The notes under the pieces are model-generated. The model saw nothing but the letters and a program-made list of their open reading frames with translations. It did no database searches and was not told where the DNA came from. From Alphaproteobacteria bacterium (GTDB lineage: Bacteria; Pseudomonadota; Alphaproteobacteria; GCA-016699305): 64,000 bases of DNA. The translations under genes were made by a program, and so were the position numbers. The number at the start of each line of letters is the position of its first letter. Position 1 is the stretch's first letter. This document shows, one piece after another, positions 59,354 to 64,000 of this stretch. Location of the stretch: assembly GCA_016699305.1 (NCBI GenBank), contig CP064970.1:1550001-1614000 (forward strand), written 5' to 3'.

Positions 59354-60580
59354 GTGTTCAAGCGCGGATTTGGAATCGCGATCTTCGTCGCGGCGATGAT
59401 GGTTTGGTTCCCGCAGATATCGGCCCAGGCAGCCGAAGTCAACCTGAGTCTGGGCCAGCAATGCATGCCTCTATGCGTGGGCGGGATCAATTCGCCATGC
59501 GCCCAAGCATGCAACAGCATCGACCGTTGCCTATCCTCATGCCCGGGTCCGCTGACTTTCTCCGATTGCGGCGCGAAATGTCTGCGCACATGCAGCGGCT
59601 TGTGCCGATCCTCGCTTCAGGATCCGTCATGCCTGACGGCATGCGGTCTGCCCGTCTATGCGATGATGACCCAGTGCATGCAATCTTGCCCATACCCCGA
59701 TAAATTGGACGGCTGCACGGGGCGCTGCGTGGGGCAATGCTCGGCAAGCTGCTCGGCCTCGGACGCGCCCGGCTGCGCCAATACCTGCACGGCCAGCCTC
59801 GAAAGCATGGCGGCCATGTGTTACAAATCGTGCAAGCTCGGCGACAATATGTGCGCCTTGCAATGCCACGGCCTATGTACTCAAAGCTGCCAAGGCTTGT
59901 CGATCCCCGAGCGCATCGCCTGTTCGGAAAGCTGCAATCGCCAGAATGCCGACATGCCACGGGGCGATTCAATCACCCCGGACCAAAACGCCTGTCTTCA
60001 AAAATGTCCCGACGATGCGCGCGGCATGGCGACATGTTCGGTCGAATGCATGGGGGGCAAGGCCCTGAAACTGCCCAATCCGGCGGATTTGGATATCGGC
60101 GGCAAGCTGCAGCTATGCTCGGCACGCTGCGGAAATTCGCCTCAGACCATGACCTGCATGCAAGAATGCTCGGCCAGCGCCATACAATCCATCATGCCTT
60201 CGGGCGGCGAATCTGAGGCGTGCATGCAAAAATGCCAAAGCTTGCCGGCGGCCCAGCAGCAAAACTGTACGGTGCAATGTCTGGTGCCGCGCTACGCAAC
60301 CCCCGAGCAGGACCGCCAAATGGCTGAACAGATGGTGCAGCGTTACTCGTGCCTCTCTCAGTGCCAGGGGCAGCCCAATGAGGCGGCATGCACGCAGAAT
60401 TGCTTGGCAGCGCAGCAGGCCGAGATATCCAAGAGGTATTATCCGATGGGCGTTCCCGGCTCATCCTCTGGTGGCGCGACGCCTTCAACTCCGGCTCCCG
60501 CCCCTTCCTCTGCGCCCAAACCCGCGCCTAAACTGGCTCCTGCCACGGGCGGCGTGCCTCAGTCCCCGATATGGCGTTAA
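59354..60580 (+). CDS. Secreted Cys-rich protein with about 25 C-x3-C motifs
   Basis: I do not recognise this protein. The 408-residue product has a signal peptide (FKRGFGIAIFVAAMMVWF then ISAQAAE). The mature part has about 44 Cys, nearly all in C-x3-C pairs spread over some 340 residues: CMPLC, CAQAC, CLSSC, CLTAC, CMQSC, CANTC, CYKSC, CALQC, CTQSC, CLQKC, CSARC, CMQEC, CMQKC and others. C-x3-C places both Cys on one helix face, as in helical hairpins held by disulfides or in copper-storage bundles. The last 50 residues are Pro/Ala-rich. The start is GTG with AGGAG eight bases upstream. It diverges from comEC and precedes phaB. Confidence 0.8.
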   Translation: MFKRGFGIAIFVAAMMVWFPQISAQAAEVNLSLGQQCMPLCVGGINSPCAQACNSIDRCLSSCPGPLTFSDCGAKCLRTCSGLCRSSLQDPSCLTACGLPVYAMMTQCMQSCPYPDKLDGCTGRCVGQCSASCSASDAPGCANTCTASLESMAAMCYKSCKLGDNMCALQCHGLCTQSCQGLSIPERIACSESCNRQNADMPRGDSITPDQNACLQKCPDDARGMATCSVECMGGKALKLPNPADLDIGGKLQLCSARCGNSPQTMTCMQECSASAIQSIMPSGGESEACMQKCQSLPAAQQQNCTVQCLVPRYATPEQDRQMAEQMVQRYSCLSQCQGQPNEAACTQNCLAAQQAEISKRYYPMGVPGSSSGGATPSTPAPAPSSAPKPAPKLAPATGGVPQSPIWR

Positions 60581-60650
60581 CCTGGCGTTAAGGCTGTCCG
60601 GTTAGGTGTCTGTTAAAGGCCTGAATACAGGCGTTAACAAGAGAAAAAAA

Positions 60651-60658
60651 GGGGGGGG
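60651..60658 (+). repeat. Run of 8 G in the phaB ribosome-binding site
   Basis: Seven A then eight G end two bases before the phaB ATG. The G run replaces a normal Shine-Dalgarno sequence. Slippage would alter spacing and possibly the translation rate. Confidence 0.8.
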
Positions 60659-60660
60659 AC

Positions 60661-61383
60661 ATGTCGCGAGTAGCCGTGGTGACGGGCGGGACCAGGGGAA
60701 TCGGCGGCGCGATCAGCCTGGCGCTTCAGGTGGCCGGATATAAGGTCGCGGCGACCTATGCCGGACAAGATAAACGCGCTCAAGAATTCGCCGCGCATAG
60801 CGGCGTGCATGTCTATAAATGGGATGCGGGCGATTATGACGCCTGCCACAAGGGCCTGACCCAGGTGGCGCGCGAATTGGGCCGCGTGGACGTCTTGGTG
60901 AACAACGCCGGAATTACGCGCGACGCCGTGCTGCACCGCCTGACCCCCGCCCAGTGGAACGAGGTGATCCAGACCAACCTCACCTCGTGCTTCAACATGT
61001 GCCGCGGCGTGATCGAAGGCATGCGCGAGGGCGGCTTTGGCCGCATCGTCAATATCAGCTCGATCAACGGTCAGGCGGGGCAGATCGGCCAAACCAATTA
61101 CGCCGCCGCCAAGGCAGGCATGATCGGCTTTACCAAGGCCCTGGCGTTGGAAAATGCCGCCAAAGGCATCACCGTCAACGCCATCGCCCCCGGCTATATT
61201 GACACGGAGATGGTCCAAGCCGTGCCGGAAGATGTTCTTAAAAAGATCATCGCCAAGATCCCCGTAGGCCGGCTGGGCCAGCCGTCCGAGATCGTGCGCG
61301 GCGTGATGTTCCTGATCGCCGATGACGCCGGATTCATCACCGGCTCTACCTTGTCGCTCAATGGCGGCCAATATATGGACTAA
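60661..61383 (+). CDS. phaB: Acetoacetyl-CoA reductase
   Basis: A 240-residue short-chain dehydrogenase that makes (R)-3-hydroxybutyryl-CoA with NADPH for PHA synthesis. It has the cofactor site VTGGTRGIGGAIS, NNAGITRD, and the active site ISSINGQAGQIGQTNYAAAK with Y147 and K151. The INGQAGQIGQTNY and IAPGYIDTEMV details favour PhaB over FabG. The partner phaC is elsewhere in the window. An 8-G run forms the ribosome-binding site. Confidence 0.92.
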   Translation: MSRVAVVTGGTRGIGGAISLALQVAGYKVAATYAGQDKRAQEFAAHSGVHVYKWDAGDYDACHKGLTQVARELGRVDVLVNNAGITRDAVLHRLTPAQWNEVIQTNLTSCFNMCRGVIEGMREGGFGRIVNISSINGQAGQIGQTNYAAAKAGMIGFTKALALENAAKGITVNAIAPGYIDTEMVQAVPEDVLKKIIAKIPVGRLGQPSEIVRGVMFLIADDAGFITGSTLSLNGGQYMD

Positions 61384-61488
61384 AGGCGATGTGCCGCTGA
61401 CTCGTATTTTTTAGACACGGCCAGCAAGCCTTGATTGGGTGCGAAGGCAGATTCATTCTAAACCAAAGCACCCTCGGCAAGGACAGGA
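61384..61488. other. Intergenic stretch after phaB
   Basis: No gene, clear terminator or promoter seen. The dispersed repeat follows directly. Confidence 0.5.
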
Positions 61489-61645
61489 GATGGACTCCCG
61501 CTTTCGCGGGAGTGACGCATAAAGAGAGGCTCGCTCACAACAAGCCATGCCGTGTTTCTATGCGCCACACTCTCGACAAGTCATGCCCGCGCAGGCGGCA
61601 TCCATCACATGTCGTCCGTGCTGACGCTGAATCGCAGACTCTTTC
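61489..61645 (-). repeat. Intergenic repeat, diverged third copy in inverse orientation
   Basis: Read on the minus strand it aligns with the tandem copies near 35.5 kb: AGAGTCTGCGATTCAGC, GTGATGGATGCCGC, GCATGGCTTGTTGTGA, and the end ACTCCCGCGAAAGCGGGAGT. Overall similarity is clear but lower than between the two tandem copies. Confidence 0.8.
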
Positions 61646-61691
61646 CCAAGATTCGTCATACCACCACTTCATCAATTCTCGCCGATGATTC

Positions 61692-62357
61692 CTAGGCGGT
61701 GATGCGTCTGGGGGCTGGCCATTCCAAACTGGGGGCGGCTAGATTTTCGAGGGACTCGCTGTGCGGCGCTGCTGCCAGCCGCGCCATCTCACCGCGCATT
61801 TGCATGCACATATCGGTCAGGCTGTCATCGCTGGCCTGCATCAGATTCTGTGCGCCGCCGGCCCAGTCCAACAGCGCGCTCAAATGACGTCCTGGGCGAT
61901 CCGATGTCGAGGCCATGGCTTGATCCTGCGGGAACAAGTCCATCACATCGGCGGCAGGAGTCATGTGTCGCACCAGGACATGCAGCAATTCGCATTCCAG
62001 ATACGCCGCGCGCAGATACGCGATATCGGCATGGACGGGATCGCTGGGTTCTTGCAGGGAGGTCAGAATCTCGCCGATGGCCTGTGTGGCCATGACAAGC
62101 CCCGTTTCAACGCAAGGATCCGCCGCGCATAAGCATGGCGCGCCGAATTGGCGCGTGGGCGTGGCCACCGGCTCGCACGCATAACAGGCGTCTTGCACCG
62201 CGCTTTGCCAACGGTTCTGCGCGATCTTGGCCCGCGCTTGCAGATAGGGCAGCAAGGTGCGCGGGCTTAACGCCACCCGCTCGCTCTCGGTCAAATGCCG
62301 CGCCAATAACTTGGCCAAGGACGGGCCGTAATGGGTCTGCAAAACATTCATATCCAT
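61692..62357 (-). CDS. Hypothetical helical protein
   Basis: Unrecognised 221-residue cytoplasmic protein, mostly helical, with six Cys in one stretch (DACYACEP to PCLCAADPC, about residues 57-82) that may bind metal. A His/Glu-containing helix follows (YLECELLHVLVRHM). It lies 44 bases after another unknown gene in the same direction, so the two may form an operon. No signal peptide. A plausible ATG (MDMNVLQTHYG) opens it. Confidence 0.65.
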   Translation of the reverse strand: MDMNVLQTHYGPSLAKLLARHLTESERVALSPRTLLPYLQARAKIAQNRWQSAVQDACYACEPVATPTRQFGAPCLCAADPCVETGLVMATQAIGEILTSLQEPSDPVHADIAYLRAAYLECELLHVLVRHMTPAADVMDLFPQDQAMASTSDRPGRHLSALLDWAGGAQNLMQASDDSLTDMCMQMRGEMARLAAAPHSESLENLAAPSLEWPAPRRITA

Positions 62358-62401
62358 GGTCGTGATCCTTTCGGTGAGGATGGATGCATGTATGAAGAAG
62401 A

Positions 62402-62890
62402 TCAGCGAGACTGAGTGCCCGTTCTTTTCGATGAGTGGGCGGAGATGTCATGCGCCCGACCATGTCCAAGCTCTTCCGCCAAGGCCAGAACGGCCTGGAA
62501 AAGGGCGTCGGCATCGTCAAAGCGTTGTTTGAGAATCTGGATGTAATCCTCGCGCGCCGGCCCCATCTCGCGGTTGACGTAGCTGTTGTGGAGCCAGAGA
62601 CTCAATATCTTCCAGGCGGACTCGGCCAGGCCGCGCAGGAAGCTCAGCAGATCAACAACTGATCGCGGCTCCGCCGCATAAACGCGAATAGCGGTCTGCA
62701 GTTTCGACGCGACCTCTTCGCCCAGCCGCGCCGAAAGCGTCTCGTAGAATTGCTGCAAAGTTTCGCGTTCGTCGGCCTGTGCGGAAATAGGGAGAACGGC
62801 GTTGTCATTCCCTTGCTTGGGTAAATATGTCTGGCACACATCATGCGGCACATCTGAAAATCGCCTATCTCGTGAATGAACCATGGGCAT
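62402..62890 (-). CDS. Hypothetical helical protein
   Basis: Unrecognised protein of about 162 residues. The centre (residues 45-140) is helical, with TLQQFYETLSARLGEEVASK and a Trp-rich helix (SAWKILSLWLHNSYV). The tail is His/Ser/Arg-rich. The ATG chosen (MPMVHSRD) follows GGGGAG at nine bases; a longer reading with extra Cys (22 codons more) is possible. It is the first of two minus-strand unknown genes and diverges from the XRE regulator. Confidence 0.6.
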   Translation of the reverse strand: MPMVHSRDRRFSDVPHDVCQTYLPKQGNDNAVLPISAQADERETLQQFYETLSARLGEEVASKLQTAIRVYAAEPRSVVDLLSFLRGLAESAWKILSLWLHNSYVNREMGPAREDYIQILKQRFDDADALFQAVLALAEELGHGRAHDISAHSSKRTGTQSR

Positions 62891-62955
62891 GGCCTTGATC
62901 TCCCCGGTGCAATGACAGCAGGACAATCCGCTCTCTAGGTTGCAATCTAGCGCCA

Positions 62956-62980
62956 ATTCGTTAAGAAATGGTTAACGAAT
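62956..62980. promoter_or_regulatory. Perfect 9-base inverted repeat in the divergent gap
   Basis: ATTCGTTAA and TTAACGAAT are separated by seven bases. The dyad lies at the edge of the A+T-rich gap between the unknown minus-strand pair and the XRE regulator gene. Its size and symmetry fit an operator, perhaps for the adjacent regulator. Confidence 0.5.
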
Positions 62981-63077
62981 ATGCTATTAGAATAAAAAAA
63001 GTACGTTATTTTTGTATTCTGTTTCGAATGTATAATATGACGTATTTATAATAAAATATAACAATTACTTGCAAATA

Positions 63078-63106
63078 TTGACATTTATATGTGTAGGAAA
63101 TAGCGT
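63078..63106 (+). promoter_or_regulatory. Sigma-70-like promoter of the XRE regulator gene
   Basis: A perfect TTGACA and TAGCGT with a 17-base spacer, about 45 bases before the start codon, in a strongly A+T-rich region. Confidence 0.5.
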
Positions 63107-63150
63107 TTTATTTGAAGACTCTTCGACTTACTCGCGATGGAGAGATCGCC

Positions 63151-63831
63151 ATGATTAATGCCGGACAGGTCCGAGCCGCCCGGGCACTTGTCGCGTGGAG
63201 TCAGGATGTGTTGGCTGAAAAAGCCAATCTTTCCAAATCGACGCTCCAGAAAATCGAAACCGGCCTTATCGCGTCACCTCGGGCGGCGACGATGGAAGCT
63301 GTCCAGAAAGTGTTCGAATCTGCGGGAGTAGAGTTCTTGCCCAATTCGGGACTGCGGATGCGCGACTCGATGATTGTCACGTTGGAAGGCGATAGTGCGG
63401 GGCAGAAATTATTGGATGATGTTTACGAAACGCTGCGGGGCACGGGTGGCGAAGTCATTATATTTGGAGTCGAAGAAGATATCGCCAGCAGTGTTCTTGA
63501 AGAAGATTCTAATAAGAAAGGACAACATGATAAGTTAATATCTCATATTGATAGATTAAGGAAGGCAAAAATACGAGAGAAACTACTAATTAAGGAAGGT
63601 GATACGAACTTTATGGCACCTCAGCATTGGTATCGCTGGATGCCAGCCGAGTATTTTGCGCCCTATCCTATTTACGTTTATGGAAACAAAATCGTCATTG
63701 TTTATTGGGGGCCTCCATTCAAAGCGGTCATCTTCGAAAATTCCGAGATAGCCATCTCCATGCGTAAAGTGTTCGATTTTGTTTGGTCGAAATGTGAGCC
63801 GGCGCGAAAGCTTGAAGAAGATGACGGCTGA
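63151..63831 (+). CDS. XRE-type regulator with C-terminal effector domain
   Basis: A 226-residue protein. Residues 3-60 form a helix-turn-helix of the XRE/Cro type (RAARALVAWSQDVLAEKANL then SKSTLQKIETG). The C-terminal 130 residues look like the phospholipase-D-like effector part seen in TrmB-family regulators: DDVYETLRGTGGEVIIFG, then HIDRLRKAKIREKLLIKEGD, and YRWMPAEYFAPYPIYVYG with a terminal F-x-FVWSKCEPA. The ATG follows GGAGAG. The 3' half is A+T-richer than the flanks. The next gene starts two bases after its stop. Confidence 0.75.
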   Translation: MINAGQVRAARALVAWSQDVLAEKANLSKSTLQKIETGLIASPRAATMEAVQKVFESAGVEFLPNSGLRMRDSMIVTLEGDSAGQKLLDDVYETLRGTGGEVIIFGVEEDIASSVLEEDSNKKGQHDKLISHIDRLRKAKIREKLLIKEGDTNFMAPQHWYRWMPAEYFAPYPIYVYGNKIVIVYWGPPFKAVIFENSEIAISMRKVFDFVWSKCEPARKLEEDDG

Positions 63832-63833
63832 AA

Positions 63834-64000
63834 ATGATGTTACCTAACATGAATAATTCGTTACGAAAGCGGCCCTATACGGCTGTTGTGTGCTCTGAAA
63901 GTATGTTGGAAGTGGGGCCAGATACGGACAGGGAATCGTGGGAAATGCAATTTGAGTCCTTGCCTAATGTCGAGCGCGTAACTCCAGAGCTTTGTCAGCC
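63834..64000 (+). CDS. Partial gene, product unknown
   Basis: Open from an ATG two bases after the regulator's stop to the window edge: 55 codons, starting MMLPNMNNSLRKRPYTAVVC. No domain is recognisable in this piece. Tight spacing suggests it is the regulator's operon partner; a downstream ATG (MNNSLRK) may be the true start. Confidence 0.55.
   Translation, partial: MMLPNMNNSLRKRPYTAVVCSESMLEVGPDTDRESWEMQFESLPNVERVTPELCQ

Overview
The window is a chromosomal segment of an alphaproteobacterium. The signs are FliX, the single-cysteine type of DksA, an alphaproteobacterial LexA box (GAAC-N7-GAAC), a class I PHA synthase with its reductase, a DUF6456-like protein and a zapB-zapA-6S RNA block. 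Coding sequence is G+C-rich, with a few clearly A+T-rich patches. Rhodospirillales-like free-living relatives are a reasonable guess, but the species cannot be named from this window. There are no IS elements, CRISPR arrays or rRNA genes; one tRNA (Leu-CAA) and one 6S RNA are present.

Layout. 0-5 kb: flagellar genes on the minus strand (flgI, a flgJ-like rod-binding protein, a flgN-like chaperone and the start of a fliK-like gene) behind a sigma-54 promoter. fliX, dksA and a secreted protein diverge from them. 5.3-13.1 kb: a tightly packed plus-strand operon of five exported proteins. Four of the five are paralogues with one shared N-terminal module; one carries an RlpA-like domain at its C-terminus and another an M23 peptidase domain. 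I do not recognise this system and consider it the best candidate for something undescribed. 13-22 kb: a PagL-like lipid A deacylase, an M23 envelope peptidase, tRNA-Leu, 6S RNA with zapA/zapB, prfA, a TPR-like protein, a prepilin-like gene whose N-terminal frame is broken at a run of 13 C (possible phase variation), rplM-rpsI and a DUF6456-like gene. 22-32 kb: PHA synthase, then an exopolysaccharide locus (flippase, glycoside hydrolase, pyruvyl transferase, polymerase, GT4 glycosyltransferase, priming sugar transferase). 32-43 kb: metK, an M48 protease, intergenic repeats, a large helical-repeat protein, ybgC, cvpA, an H1-like basic protein, gtrA, fdxA, an FkbM methyltransferase and a radical SAM protein with a second Cys cluster.

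43-57 kb: an AsmA/YhdP-like protein, two bacteriohemerythrins, an OmpA-type porin, sua5, an SCO-like protein, a stand-alone CZB protein, trmN6, a Kef-type antiporter, a YbjQ-like protein, mltG and lexA. 57-64 kb: comEC, a secreted protein with about 25 C-x3-C motifs, acetoacetyl-CoA reductase, two unknown helical proteins, and an A+T-rich stretch leading to an XRE regulator and a partial gene.

How the genes fit together: much of the window concerns the cell envelope (flagella, peptidoglycan remodelling by several M23, RlpA and MltG proteins, lipid A, exopolysaccharide, OmpA, AsmA). PHA storage (phaC and phaB, 36 kb apart) and sensing of oxygen or metals (hemerythrins, CZB) are secondary themes.
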